From Coprinus comatus (Eukaryota; Basidiomycota; Agaricomycetes; Agaricales; Agaricaceae): a DNA stretch of 64,000 nucleotides. The notes beneath the pieces are model-generated. The model saw only the letters and a list, made by a program, of their open reading frames with translations. It was not told the DNA's origin and did no database searches. The stretch covers positions 310,001 to 374,000 of the forward strand of contig JAWPGT010000016.1 of assembly GCA_034638255.1 (NCBI GenBank). The letters run 5' to 3'. The translations under genes were made by a program, and so were the position numbers. Below are positions 21,656 to 34,200 of this stretch, in pieces. Positions within the stretch are counted from its first letter, which is position 1, and the number at the start of each line of letters is the position of its first letter.

Positions 21656-23182
21656 ATGCAATCCTCAATTCCCCCCGAGTCCGTACTCAAACACGCTCAA
21701 GCGTTACAAGAAACAATTGACCGCTTAACCGAGCAACGGAAACTGCTACTTCAGGACGTCAATATCCATCCTCCACCGTCTGCTTCGGATCTACCCAACG
21801 AAGTTTTATCCCACATCTTTCAATACGCATGTCAAGATCCTCTCCCCTACACGGGTACCCCATTCATCGTTGAATACATCCAAGACCTCGATAGCGAATC
21901 GCACGATGGTGATAAGAAAGTGTCAAAGTTTCGTAAACCATCCTCGTTTCCAATTGTTCTTGGAAATGTATGTTCCAGGTGGAGAGGCGTTGTTAGATCC
22001 AAACCTGAGTGCTGGACCAAACTCGATATCGAAGTTTTTTGCTGCACATTGAACGAGGTTGTACACCTTGTCTCCCTGCACGTGAAAAATTCCGCACAAT
22101 TGACTTTGGAAATCCAATTTGATTTCCGGAGACAACAGAAACTGGCCGAAGAAGAATATCCTCAGCGCATAGCCGCTGACCTGGAACCTCTTCGCAAGTT
22201 GGTTTTTGACGAACATTCCAGTCGCTTTGAGAAAATGCAATTACTATTCCCACCATATTCCTGGCAGAAGATGGAGAGCAACGCATCTAATCTCCACTCC
22301 GTTTCATTGGCCTACGTGATCGCAAAAGTGGAGCTCCAACAACTTCCTCGCCTAACCCATGTCTTCCTCTGTAGCATCTCTACTTGTGACTTGCCCTGGA
22401 AACAACTCACTACGTTGGAGATGGCGCGCATGGCTTATGACAGTTGTGTCTGGATCTTGAAGGAATGCGAGGCGCTTCGTTCTGTTAAAATGTTGGAGGC
22501 TCACCCACCTATTGACATGGAATATTCGAATAATATTCCTGTTATTACACTCAAACATCTAGAGAGTTTCGAATGGAGCTTCCCTCGTGAAATGGATGTA
22601 TACCATAACAATTGTGCTCTAGAGAAATTCCGACTACCTGCTGTCAAGAGTATCGTATTTCGGGAGCTCTTTGCTCGAATCAGCTCCCATCGATACGAAC
22701 TTCGCAATTTCTATCCAACATTGCCTAAATCATTTTCCTCCATGACTTTTGATTTTCGCCACATTCTCCAATTCTATGATGGAATGGATGCCGATTCGTG
22801 GAATGATGATTTATTAGGGTATATCCAATCAACACCTCGATCCGTTACACACCTCCGATTTGAAGGAACTTGCCTAGACTTCCTCGCTGACTTTTTCCGA
22901 CATATGCTTTGGAGGTTACCCGAACTATCACATCTTGAAATCGTCAATGCACCTGAAGCTGAACATTCGTGCACATTTCCCCATTTTCATGGGACAACTC
23001 GCTCTTCAGGGTGTTACAGGAATTTTTTAATCGAGATGGCGGATGTGTCTGGGTTGAAAAACGGGTTTCGTTTAGGCATTCATGGTTATGGAAACAGTGG
23101 TAATTGGAAGGCTTCGTTTGAGAGGATTAACAGAGAATTTAGGGAGAAGGGATTTAATGTTAGTTTTGAACACAGTGCCTGA
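21656..23182 (+). CDS. F-box protein, single exon (paralogue of 23345-24952)
   Basis: An uninterrupted 508-codon gene. It starts with a predicted coiled coil (LKHAQALQETIDRLTEQRKL), then the F-box-like motif DLPNEVLSHIFQYACQD and VLGNVCSRWRGVVRSKPECW. This layout (heptad helix, LP.E.L..IF, VC..WR......P.LW) is the commonest F-box family in Agaricales. The downstream part has weakly repetitive hydrophobic segments (LRKLVFDEHSSRF, LPRLTHVFL, LSHLEIVN) and ends FNVSFEHSA. It shares this whole layout with the gene at 23345-24952, with which it forms a tail-to-tail pair 162 bp apart. Substrate unknown. Confidence 0.85.
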   Translation: MQSSIPPESVLKHAQALQETIDRLTEQRKLLLQDVNIHPPPSASDLPNEVLSHIFQYACQDPLPYTGTPFIVEYIQDLDSESHDGDKKVSKFRKPSSFPIVLGNVCSRWRGVVRSKPECWTKLDIEVFCCTLNEVVHLVSLHVKNSAQLTLEIQFDFRRQQKLAEEEYPQRIAADLEPLRKLVFDEHSSRFEKMQLLFPPYSWQKMESNASNLHSVSLAYVIAKVELQQLPRLTHVFLCSISTCDLPWKQLTTLEMARMAYDSCVWILKECEALRSVKMLEAHPPIDMEYSNNIPVITLKHLESFEWSFPREMDVYHNNCALEKFRLPAVKSIVFRELFARISSHRYELRNFYPTLPKSFSSMTFDFRHILQFYDGMDADSWNDDLLGYIQSTPRSVTHLRFEGTCLDFLADFFRHMLWRLPELSHLEIVNAPEAEHSCTFPHFHGTTRSSGCYRNFLIEMADVSGLKNGFRLGIHGYGNSGNWKASFERINREFREKGFNVSFEHSA

Positions 23183-23344
23183 TGTCTAGATCATAAAGAG
23201 AGAAAAATGTTACGTTTAGTTGAGACGATTATCAGACTTCCCCTTAAACCTCTAAATGGAGACTCTAAGGATTGTATAAACCTTTCTCGGGATATTTGGG
23301 GCCTTTCAAAAAACCCTCTATACATATCCCTGATATTTAATCCA

Positions 23345-24952
23345 TCAAGTCATACTAAAGCTAACATTAAATTCCCTTCGTTTCAATTCTGCGACTTTCC
23401 TCGTGAAATCATGGACCCATAACCCAGCATCATTGGTTTGATAACCATTAATACTCAAATGGAATTCGCTCTCCAGCCCAAATCTGCGTTGTTTCGCACA
23501 CAGGAACGTCTCCAGTTCGCTTGAGAGAACTCGTGTTCCATGAGTGTGTGGGAAAGTGCATTTTGGAGCATTCATCTCTTCCGTGGCTTCAGTGATTTCA
23601 AGACGGTTTAACAGTGGAAATAATGTCTTCTCTCGTACTCGTATAGAGTTCCATTCTGCAGATATATTGAGGAAAAAGTCACTGATGAAACCAAGGCAGA
23701 TGTTTTGGAAGTGAAGGTGTGTGACGGATTGAGGGATTAATTCAATACACCTCCATATTTGAAGTTTCCACGAGAGAAGTTCCGCTGGTCCATGAGCCTC
23801 ATCGACATAAGCAAAGTCAAGCGTTAGATTGGTTAAGGAGGCTGGGAGGCAGTTGTAGAATTTAGTAATGAATTCGGTTGATTCGATAACGCGTTTAAAG
23901 AGGCTACGCAATACGATCGTCTTGACAACAGGTAGTTGTATATTTTGTAGAGTATTTGCGATGGTCATTGATATTTCTGGCGACGAGTTGGAAGGATATT
24001 CAAGGGGGAAAGACCATTCGAAGTACTCTAGATGATCGAGTGTAGTGATGGGAATGGGAATACCATCATCCTCTTCACAATAGAAACAAATGTGCGCCAT
24101 TGTAACAGAGCGAAGTCTTTTGCATTGTCCCACAATATCCATGCAGATGTCATGGGTGATAAATACCAATTCCAATGATACAAGTTGTTCCCAACGCATG
24201 CTGGGAGTGCACGATGCGTACAATGAAACATGAGACAACAGAGGATATGCCTCCATATTCAGATGGTCTGACAAAATATAAATGTTTCCTGTAGTTGTGG
24301 AATATCCATCGGTATAGGCAAGAGAGATGGTATGAAGATTGGAGAAGATGTTGTTTCCGACGTCTATCCAATTACACGGAGGGTCCAAGAGCCGAATCCC
24401 TGCAAAACGATTGGGATGTTCCTGAACTACCAGCTTGCGGAGTGGCTCCAATAAATCCTTAAAAGGGATAGGATTTATGGACTCATTGTCCAGATGCATT
24501 TGTCTCCGGAAGTCAAATTGAAATTCGAGGTTGAAATTTCTGCAATTTTGTTCGTGCATGCGGACAACGTGAATAGTTTGCTTCACATTGCGGCGAGTAA
24601 CTTCGATGTTGAGCGTCATCCACAATCGAGGACTGGAATGAACGATGTTACGCCAGTGAGAGCACACACTTCCCAAGACGACTGGAACGGAAGGCTGCTG
24701 GTGATTGTCCGCTTCAACATCTCGGGGTTCCATGGCTTCTAGAGCGTTGGAATATGAAACGGTATCACAAGCGTTTTGAAAGATGAGGGATAGTAGTTCA
24801 TTCGGCAGCGCCTTGGTACTGGAGTAATGGAGGTTAGCTTGATTAAGCAATAGCTGCCGTTGCTCCATTAGTCGACCTATTGTCTCTTGTAACACTTGCG
24901 TGTGTGCGATTATCGACTCCAGGGGAAATTCTGCCATGATCTCCAACTGCAA
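23345..24952 (-). CDS. F-box protein, single exon (paralogue of 21656-23182)
   Basis: A 535-codon uninterrupted gene. MAEFPLESIIAHTQVLQETIGRLMEQRQ parallels the neighbour's opening, followed by ALPNELLSLIFQNACD, VLGSVCSHWRNIVHSSPRLW and the shared FQFDFRRQ. It ends RREFNVSFSMT, matching FNVSFEHSA of the neighbour. An ATG at 24934 (MAEFP) may be the real start, six codons in. The two genes are inverted duplicates, diverged strongly but alignable over their length. Role presumed: substrate receptor of an SCF ubiquitin ligase. Confidence 0.85.
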   Translation of the reverse strand: MQLEIMAEFPLESIIAHTQVLQETIGRLMEQRQLLLNQANLHYSSTKALPNELLSLIFQNACDTVSYSNALEAMEPRDVEADNHQQPSVPVVLGSVCSHWRNIVHSSPRLWMTLNIEVTRRNVKQTIHVVRMHEQNCRNFNLEFQFDFRRQMHLDNESINPIPFKDLLEPLRKLVVQEHPNRFAGIRLLDPPCNWIDVGNNIFSNLHTISLAYTDGYSTTTGNIYILSDHLNMEAYPLLSHVSLYASCTPSMRWEQLVSLELVFITHDICMDIVGQCKRLRSVTMAHICFYCEEDDGIPIPITTLDHLEYFEWSFPLEYPSNSSPEISMTIANTLQNIQLPVVKTIVLRSLFKRVIESTEFITKFYNCLPASLTNLTLDFAYVDEAHGPAELLSWKLQIWRCIELIPQSVTHLHFQNICLGFISDFFLNISAEWNSIRVREKTLFPLLNRLEITEATEEMNAPKCTFPHTHGTRVLSSELETFLCAKQRRFGLESEFHLSINGYQTNDAGLWVHDFTRKVAELKRREFNVSFSMT

Positions 24953-25566
24953 ATGAGTTGAGAGAGCTGGTGGAAATTGGAATGGAGAAAATTGCTAAAT
25001 GACGGTTAAATTTAACTTTATGGCACGTGCGAATTCTAGATTATGACATCACGGATCCTCACCACGCATATTCACAGTATGATTTACAATTCACGGCGAC
25101 CTTACACCTATAGGTTATGTTATGAGTGGAAAATGATTCCAAGACATTATGGCGGCTATAGTTACCACATAGTAGGAGGCTAGGGGCGGGCGGGGAGCTA
25201 CCAATGACCACTTCAAGTTGAAGATCTTCAGGTTAGCCAACGTGTGTTTCTAAAGCTTCAACCCATAAGTATTAGCAGAATGTGGCAATACCTTTGTTTA
25301 TTGTTTACTTCTCTATTATAACCTTCCAAGAACATCTTCCATGTTGTAGTAATCCGTTCCCGGGGCAAGACACTACAATCCCCACTGAAACTGGAGACAA
25401 CGGTTAACTCGCCTTGCAAAGAATCGAGCATGCCCATCGGCTGAGCTCTGGAATATACCTGAAACACACAAGTATATATAGATTATATAGACGTCTAACG
25501 TAGTGCTGTAGTCGAGATGTTTAACACGGAACTCTGAGTCCTAACAATATCAATATCACATGAAGT
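24953..25566. other. Intergenic region, no gene seen
   Basis: The stretch lies between the F-box promoter and the 3' end of the DUF6533 gene. A minus-strand open frame at 25258-25467 shows no known features. Confidence 0.4.
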
Positions 25567-27347
25567 TCAAGTAGGAGCTGGCGCCGAAGTATTTCCAACA
25601 TGGAGCCCTGGCCTGATGACGCTACTGAAATCCCCTCCATGTCTTCCGAAGTCAAAATCAGTACCCGTACTTCCAAACCCATTGATTGTTGTTTCTTCTC
25701 CAACTCCGCCCTCGTGAGGGTGGCGAGGATGATGTAGGTGCAATAAGCGCGGGTCTCGGAGATTGAGCATAAGTCTTGATACCATTATGGATGAGATGAC
25801 ATTGGTGAACATCGTTACGGACCCTCTACTCAGGGGCTATTATTATTATAGTCAGTATCAAGTTATGTCAGTTTTTTCGAGATAACCCACTCCGCCGAGC
25901 TATATCAAACGAAAAAGTTAGTTACATTTTCATTTTCAAGTAAAAGGATGAATAAAACATACCAAGAAAGTCAATATATTTCCTAAGTTCGCCACGACCA
26001 TAACCCTATTGATTGCCATCAGTAAGCCATATACTACACTGCCCGAAAAGCCACAATCCCTCACCCAAAATAAACCGTACCTTCATGTATTGGTCAGTAC
26101 CCAAGGTAAAGGTTCAGAAGCAAAAAAAAAAAAACTTACCATCTCTCATTAACATCATTAACAACCCTATAGTACCCGAATGTGGCAATGCCAAAGTTTT
26201 ATACAACGTCATAACAAAAATTAAAGTATCAAAAACCAATTCTGTAGACCAAGCTGCTACAAGATCTGCCAAGGGAGTTCACGATGGTAATCAATAACCA
26301 GAGGCCAAGACTTGAACAGGAAAGGATACTTACAAGTGGACCTAAAAACATTAGTAAAACACAAATCATTATCTCCATCAGTATGTTAAGTAACCAGATG
26401 GCATCGGAGAGTACGTACTCCTCCGAACCAAGTGTAATACCACAACCATAAGGTATAGCAATAATGGGAGAATCCGCGTTCCTCTTACTCGTTAATATGG
26501 CCCACTATGATTCAGGATGTCAACAATCATTGATCTTTCGAGTCAGTGCGCACGTTAAAACTGGAGTGGCTTACTATGCTGACTGAGATCGCTGAACAGC
26601 AAAGTACGATATAGAGAACTGCTACCCAGAGCTTCCGTTCGTAGAGGGCGTATATCCGCATTATCATCATGACTAGTCGAGAGAAGACAAAGGCGGGAAA
26701 AGATTTGGTGAGTGTTTTCGGAAAGGAAGGAATAACATACGCACAAGCAACAATGATTTGGATAGTCATGGCGAGAAATTGGTGATACACCTGTAAATGA
26801 TAACACCTGTATAAGTTTATCAATGTGTTATTTCACTCCACAGTTTGGGTTTAATAACTTACACCTAGTGGGGGAATAAGTCAATATAACGTACTGTGTA
26901 TTTAGAATGGAAAAGACTCTCGACACTCACAAATGCTTTCGTTTGCGTACTTTCAGCCCTCCAAAAATACTCCCACATAACAGGCACATGTCCAATCAAC
27001 GCCACATACCGATTCAGGAAAAACAAGAACGAGGCCCAACTAATTCTCTTTCCTCCGCAGCTTCTCCCTTCTCTTCGTCGCCTCCCTTCTCGTTTTCTCC
27101 GCATCACTTCCATCCCCGCCCTCATCCTTCCCATTATTAAACCCGGGACCCCTGAATCTTCTACATATAGACGGTTGTCACCTCCACGCCCAACTTCCTG
27201 TACACTTACGTCTTCAGAATCACTGATCTCATCTTCCACCAAAAAACGTCGTAGAGGAACAGCCCAAAATCGTTGAACTTCGTAATTGAACGTGAGTATA
27301 TATTCGTGAACCAGTAATGCTGCGTAATTCTTGTCAAAATGAAGCAA
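25567..27347 (-). CDS. DUF6533-type integral membrane protein
   Basis: Exons read so far: 27347 to about 26935; a later exon with VYHQFLAMTIQIIVAC; then MMIMRIYALYERKLWVAVLY near 26650-26570; further small exons; and a last exon with NVISSIMVSRLMLNLRDPR ending at 25567. The LLVHEYILTFNYEVQRFW start, FLFFLNRY segment, R.YALY motif and SRLMLNLR end are those of the DUF6533 family, agaricomycete multi-pass membrane proteins of unknown function. Odd feature: between EVQRFW and ISWASFLFFLNRY, where the family normally has a short loop, there is an insert of about 65 charged residues including RRKREGRRRREGR. The start is uncertain; a retained or unrecognised intron around 27340 could hide an upstream exon. 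Confidence 0.68.
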
Positions 27348-28555
27348 GATCGTTGGTCAAGTCACTCACAGAACGAGATAACAGCGAGTGTCCAGTTGAT
27401 TTGTCTATTTAAATATCACAAGAAAGCATATCAGGATCAACGTCATGAGAAAAGATATAATTGGAGGAGGGAAAAAACTATGTTGTGTCAAATAGTCGGT
27501 GCGCAGAGTTCACGACACGACAACCGCGAGTATATGCTGTACATGGCTACTACCCCAGTCTTCGCGCAGACAGCAACAGCCGGCCGGAGAGTTGTAGTTA
27601 GATGTACCATTGAGTTTGGAAAGCTTACAATGACTGGTAGTCCTCCAGGTTAATTTCCATATCGCCCTGTGTTTCTAGGATATCAATATTCTGCGAGCCA
27701 GTCTTGACGTTTGGTGTATTTAATGTACTGTGAACAGAAAGTATTCCTAGACTCGCGCGCAACAATGCTGTAGAGAAATGTTCAAAGCGTGGTTTGAACC
27801 CCAAGCAGACGAGGGTAGGTCGGTGGAGGGGTAGGGTTAAGCAAGCGGCTTTTAAACATCTCGTAGTAACAGTTTCTCCGATCCTTTCTCAGACTCTTCA
27901 ATTCGAACATGATACAAGCTGATACGTTTGTTCAATCTAACTCCATGGAAATAAGAAAATCAATGACAGAAATGTCACCACGACAAGACTTTTCTTAATT
28001 TGGTACAGAATGGCTGTGAAGCTTGAAAGGATGTCAGCTGGAAACATATTCATATTTATGTTGGAGGCTAGTGTAATGGAATACTAACCCGAGGTTGACG
28101 TTGACTTGAATCTCTCATTGCTATTTCCAAAAGTTTCCGCAGCTGAGCGGCTTGGACTAAGACCACTTGGTCAATTACGGACACAATATAGAGATGGATT
28201 ATAATTATCGTGGGCAAATGATGGGGATTAAGATGTGATATATTGATGTGATAGGTGCAAGATGGGTGGTAATAGGCAGGTAATAGATATGATCGTCACT
28301 TCTTTGTTACATGATAAATTAAATATATAAAAGTAGTCAAAATCTTCAATATCAAGGCACGAGGTGCTACAAGATCAAGTAAGTACTAACGGCATACACA
28401 ACGCACTTCAATCTTAACACAAGCCCTTTCCAAAACATCCCCTTGGCAAGAACTCGCGTCAAATTCCGATACAAAGGGAATCGGTACAGAGCAGTGCGTA
28501 AGTGTATAGATATACAATATGGATCAGGTATATCGCCAGTCATTCCTACTAGGGT
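27348..28555. other. Intergenic region, no gene seen
   Basis: About 1.2 kb between the DUF6533 promoter side and the amidase 3' end. The plus-strand frame at 27339-27653 overlaps the DUF6533 start and has no domain features. A small AT-rich segment near 28310-28330 is unremarkable. Confidence 0.4.
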
Positions 28556-30627
28556 CTAGGCATACATTCCAGTGGGCCCTTCAGACAAGATTTCATACCC
28601 CTGTCCCTCCTCTTTCAACAATCTCTCCACAATCTTCATTCCTTCCAAAACTTTCTCTTCCTCCAACCTCTTTCCAACGATTTGAACACCAACAGGTAGT
28701 CCATGCATCTTCTCCGCATTATAAACTTCATATGCTCCCTTCTCAATCCTATTCTTCGCCTTGAACACATTCGGTAACAAATCAAGTGTCTTGTCTACTT
28801 TCGTAATTGGCAATACTCCAGCCGAATAATCCAACTGTCATATTTTTCATCAGATAAAATAAAAAAAAAAAAAATAAGAACTTACGATATTAAACAAGAA
28901 TGAATATCCACAATTCCGCCAACCTTTCTTCATACCACCATGAGGAACAGAAGGTAAAGCGTTCGGTGCCGTAAGTACAAAATCCAACTTTTCTTCTTCC
29001 CAAAACTCAAACCAATCTGCTTTATACATTTCCTTCGTCGCAATCAAACCCCAAGTTTCCTTTGCCGATTTAGCATACCAACCATCCAAAAGTCCAGCAT
29101 AAATTTCATCCCCTTTAATATACCTAATGTAGAACGTGTATAATTTTCTCAGGATCGTGGAAGTTCTGAACATTCCTAATGCTTCAACTACACCTGGGTC
29201 AATGGTTTCACCCCTGCGAATAGGGTCAGAACAAATCTGTCCTAAAATAATAATCATCAGTTAGGGGGTGTGAGTATCATTTTTCACGCTAAAATATTAC
29301 CTCCGTCAGCATAAATCAATTGAGAGCCAATACGAATACCATCATAGGGATTTGGTGGCGAACTGTGAAGCGAGCGCTTATTAGTACTTGTCGAAAAATG
29401 ATATCAATCCTTTGACAACTTACATATCAAATACTTCATGACCATTTCTCTTCAAAACGTCCACAACAATATTCAATGCCCTAGTACAAGCAGGAGAAAT
29501 GCTTACAATCCCTGAGAAAATGACAATCAAGAATCAACCACACAAACCTGAACTTTTAAAATTATTCACTCACCATCGCTTCTCATAACACCCCATCTCA
29601 ACTTCCTTTCTTTAGGGATTTCAAAGGGTCTCCATGGAAGTGGAACCACACTATGATCATATTTCCACGGTTCCATTCCAATCACAACTCTCCAAAAATA
29701 TTCCAAATCATCCAAAGTCCTAGCCATAGGTGATACAACCGGTGAAACACCTTCTTGTCCAGGTATACTCGAAGCACCACCAGTTCTAGGAAACCTTCCT
29801 AAACTCGCTTTTACCGCATAAACTCCCGAATAATGACTAGGAACCCTAACTGATCCAGCAACATCTGTACCAATACCAATTCTCGATCCACCAAAAGCCA
29901 ATAAAGCCGCTTCACCACCTGTTGATCCGCCAGGAGAATAATCCTTATTGTGAGGGTTTGTCGTTCTTCCAAAAACGTCGTTTGTGGATTCGAAAGAAAG
30001 TAAAGTGATAGGTACGTTCGTTTTGACGAATGGTACTGCACCGGCATCTCGGAGTATACGTATGATTGCAGCGTCTTTTTGAGCTGGTTGTCCAACTTTG
30101 GCAGAATATCCGATACATCCATCCCACCCCTTAACTCCAATAGACTATGTTTTGAAATCATTCAAGTCAGAGATATTATCCTTGCACCAGGAAGAAGATA
30201 ACTCACATCTTTGAGGCTGACAGGAACACCAGCAAGTGGTCCATCTCTATTGCATTTCTGTGCAAACTCACGAGCACTGGAAGCCATGACTTCCGTTAAG
30301 CAATTTGTTGCTTCATGTGCTTGTAAAGCTTTGCGAGTGAATGCAGAAAGTACAGCATTCGGGTCCAATTTCCTCGATTGTACTTCAGCTGCTATCTCAG
30401 CAATAGTCCTATTCAATATACGAGCATCCTCTGCAGTTATAGCAGAAGATCCAGCTTCCAGGATTCGACTAGCACGTTCATTCTGTTTATCCCAACTCCA
30501 TCATAAAGTCAGGACTGTAGTAGTGTTGAAAGACTGTAAGACATACCACGTCCTCTTGTGTGTGAAGTAGGGGACTAACATGGTTGTGTGAGCTTTTTGT
30601 GGACCAGGGTGTCATGTGTATCTTCAT
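28556..30627 (-). CDS. Amidase signature enzyme (fungal AMD/FAAH-like)
   Basis: A gene of about seven exons starting at ATG 30627 (MKIHMTPWSTKS; an internal ATG at 30615 is possible). The amidase signature is present: the catalytic lysine in PLAGVPVSLKD, the cis-serine in SPGGSTGGEAALLAFGG and the nucleophilic serine in GIGTDVAGSVRVPSHYSG. The usual GGSSGG has become GGSTGG; the first serine, which matches the cis-serine of FAAH, is kept. The C-terminus (HGLPVGVQIVGKRLEEEKVL) is family-typical. Such enzymes hydrolyse short or fatty-acid amides through a Ser-cisSer-Lys triad; the substrate cannot be inferred. No signal peptide is seen, so cytosolic or peripheral location is likely. Confidence 0.88.
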
Positions 30628-31223
30628 TCTTCTCGGGGAAGAAGCGAGGCTTGAGCAAGGCGGCATTTCGAGATTGTGATGGCTGGTAATTCACGTGGTA
30701 CAATAGTGTGTTATTTATAACCGCCAGACTTCCTTCCCTGTTCCTTTCCCCATTTATATTCTCATTTCCAATTACCGAGCCTGTATGGGCTCACACTTAC
30801 GCCATTCCTGAAGCTAAAAATAATATATCTTGTTCAAGGGCTCAAGAGATGTCGATAGCGGTTGGTTCGCAATCAGACCATCAGAGGTTTCTCTTACTAA
30901 GTCTTAGACTTCCCACCCGTCTGATGTTTGATTCTTGAATAATCCACATTTGCTTTGATAATGCTCATGCATTTACACTAGTAAATGTATAATCCTTCTT
31001 CCCAGCCTGACTTACTTACAAATATACTCTAACCCAAGCCAACAACTGATTCGGCCCAACTTATCTACTTACAACTGGTCGTAAAAACCGTCTTCAAAAG
31101 CCATGTTCTATCCTCATATATCGTGGGTTACATCCCATTTGTATTGTTAACAAGTTGTTGTACTATAGACATTTAGAGACATGTTATCTGTGCGTAAACT
31201 CTTCCTTCGTACTCTACATCCAT
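30628..31223. other. Intergenic region, no gene seen
   Basis: About 600 bases upstream of the amidase and downstream of the RRM gene (minus strand). It should contain the amidase promoter. The short frame at 30708-30938 is not supported. Confidence 0.4.
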
Positions 31224-34200
31224 TTAATGGCCCATCCCCTTCAGCTTCTTTCCCTCCACGGTGTTACTGGCGCGATCGAATCCGTCATTCTGAGAACCGA
31301 ATGAACCAAAGAAAGGAGTTGCGGGGCTGAGTGTCGAAGGCGTCTGGGAAGAATACGTCAGAGTAGGAGAAATCAGGGAAGGTGAAGGTTGGCTGTCCAT
31401 GTCGTAGGTGCTTTGGTGTAGTGACATATTGTTATGCTGGAGTTTAGAATGGAGTTTGTTGGTAAGATGATCGCGTCTGCCAGAATGCTTGTCGAGTCCA
31501 TCCGAGTCTTGGCCAAAATTGTTTAAGCCTTGGCCCATAACTGCAGTTGAAGCGTGTTGAGGGGTTCGCTGACTGATCGCTGGCATACTCATGCTATTGT
31601 GCTGTTGGTGTCTTTGGTACTGAGCGGGAGTAGGCCTGTATGGGAAGGTAGTACATCGAACATGTTGGTGATGATGCTGCTCGGCGATATTTGTTGAGCC
31701 AAATTGGGACTGAGCAGCTACGATAGGGGTATGAACTGTGCGGGATCCAGGACGAAGGGCGGAACCATTGTTGGTGCGAGCGTTGTAGTCTTGCCCCATG
31801 GACCCAACCGTAGCGTCCGGATCTTGTTCGTTATGCAAATGTAACTGGTCTCCCTGGCCGCGTGCAACAGAGGTGTGGAACTCGTCTTCATTCATCGGTT
31901 CGATTTCGGCCAAAGTAGTGTGTTGATTCCTCCGATCAAGAGATACAGCAGCACCACGCACACGGTACCCTCGTACACCAGTTGAAATGTTGGCCGCAGT
32001 AGCCTCGGGATCGCAGTCCCTGCGGCTACGGACCGGAGCTGTGACGTCGAGAGGCCCATGTCGACGACGCGCGTCTACATGAGCCCGCATAATAAACTCC
32101 TCTGTCGCAGTGTAGCCAGTACGAGCATTGGCGGGGCCGGGACGAACTGAATAATCTTCCGAAGCGTACTGTTCGTTCGGAAGTGTTACGGATTGGTGCA
32201 AATAAGAGTCATAAGCTGCTTGGGCGTTACGAAATGTTGTGGAATTACTACGCATTTGGTCCATAGCAAGGGGCAACGTAGGCTCAACATTGCGAGGTAG
32301 GGATCTATTGTACGTCTGAGAAACTGGGTTGTTCGTAGTAGTTGGAACTGTGATGTGAGGAACAGCTCTTCCGGGAGCAAGAGTATAGTCGACCTCGAAT
32401 GGACGAGACATTTGGGAAAGGGGGAGTTGTAGTGCATTTGAAGGTAGTTCGTTGTATGAGGCGTCCGTGGCGTTTAGGTTTCGACGTTCTCCAATGACTG
32501 GTAGAGTACCAATGGTAGCCTGTCGAAGTTCTTGCCCACGAAGATTAAGAAGCGCTGCCTGGGCAATGGTAAGCTTAGAGGATGTGAGATCACCCTCTTT
32601 AGCTGCGCGTTCTGTTCTCTTCTCAAAACAGACAAACACATTGGTCAGTTTTTCTTCAAATGACACTGATAGAATGCTCACCCGCAACTCTCGCTGTTCA
32701 GCGGTATCCGCAAACCGGACCGATATACGACTCCCAGTGTCATTCCAGCCTCTCACCATCCTTCCGTGAAGACGTTCGATGATTTCTTCAGCTCCAGCTC
32801 GCGTCTCAAGTCTTTAGGTATGTCAGCGCTTGAAAGGAAGGTAACCCGAGCAAGCTTACCTGACAAAAGCAATAATACGAGGCGGGTGGCTCAACCGTGT
32901 TTGGAAGAATCGACTGCTGCTAATCCGATGAGGAGAAACTAGTGCAGCCAGTGTCTAGAGCGCATTTGTTCTCAATTCCTTGTCGTTCAAAAACATGATA
33001 TAACCATAAACTTACTGGTTCGTCTATGCTTAGCGGTAACCTGAGGACCAACAGGATGAGGAAATAAGTCAAAAAAAAAAAGAAGAAAAAACCACACGAG
33101 AAGTACATACCCTTCCATATAGAGGTTTGTACTCGTTGGGTCGTGAAGACTTTCCATGCGACGTTTAAATGAATCACTTTCATCTCGCTTGGAGTCCCAG
33201 GAGTTGACTGAGTTCATGGACTCTGATGCTTGTGCAAAGCTTTGCGCATATATTGTTCCTGGTATTTTGTGTATTTGCTGCGGATACAATACGATATAAG
33301 CGATCGGTAACAGAAAAACGGATCAGGGTTCTCACCTTGGAAAAAGTCGGATGGAGATTGCGGTACTTCCTAAGCGCGATTATACATCTTTCGGCAGCGT
33401 CGATAGTCTCAAACCTATAAAACAGTTAGCATGAATATAACTTTAAGAGTTGTTCAGACTAACAGAACAAAGCCATATCCGCTCTCACTATCCCTTACAT
33501 GGCGCGTGAATGTCCGAACACTCTTTACTTCTCCAAATGGGGCGGCTAGAGCAAAGAGCTGACCCTCGGGGAAGTGCGGTGGTAATCCATTGATGTACAC
33601 ATTGGGGGTTTTCTGTGAGTCGTCCAGATATTGCGATCCTTCATTATGTTGGGAATGATCCTCGGAAGCTTGGTAGTCGCTAGTCGATGCGTACGTAGCT
33701 TGACTACTGTCGGTATGAGGTTGAAGCTTCTCCAAATAGACAGTGTCGTCAGGACAAGTCGTGCTATTCGATTGAGGAATGTAGGAGGGGTTGATGTTTG
33801 CACGGTTGGATTGAAATTGGTTACTGTCCTGTTGCGATAATGATGTGCGTGGAGGATGATTGGGTGCGGTATGAAGATCCTGGGATTGACCACACTCTGA
33901 AGGAAGAAGTCGAGTCACAGTGGGGTAACGGTAGATTGGGAGTGAACTCAATCTGGGGCGGTTTAAATTCAATGCCCGACGGTTTAAATTCGACCAATGG
34001 GGGCTTGAGTTCGATCCCCATACGAGGCTTGAAGTCAACGCTAGTAGGATTGAGATCACTGGAGGTTCGCGCAGTCTTGGAGAGGGCCGTCTGTGATGGC
34101 GTCACTGCTTTGGTTGTCTTCGTTTGACCTCGTAAGGCGTGGTTGTCTCGATGATAGTCCCCTGTTGGGATGTGAGATGCTGGTGCATAAATTTGAGTTA

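Noticed and set aside
27339..27653. 104-codon plus-strand frame overlapping the DUF6533 start.
   Set aside because: No domain features and it conflicts with a supported minus-strand gene.
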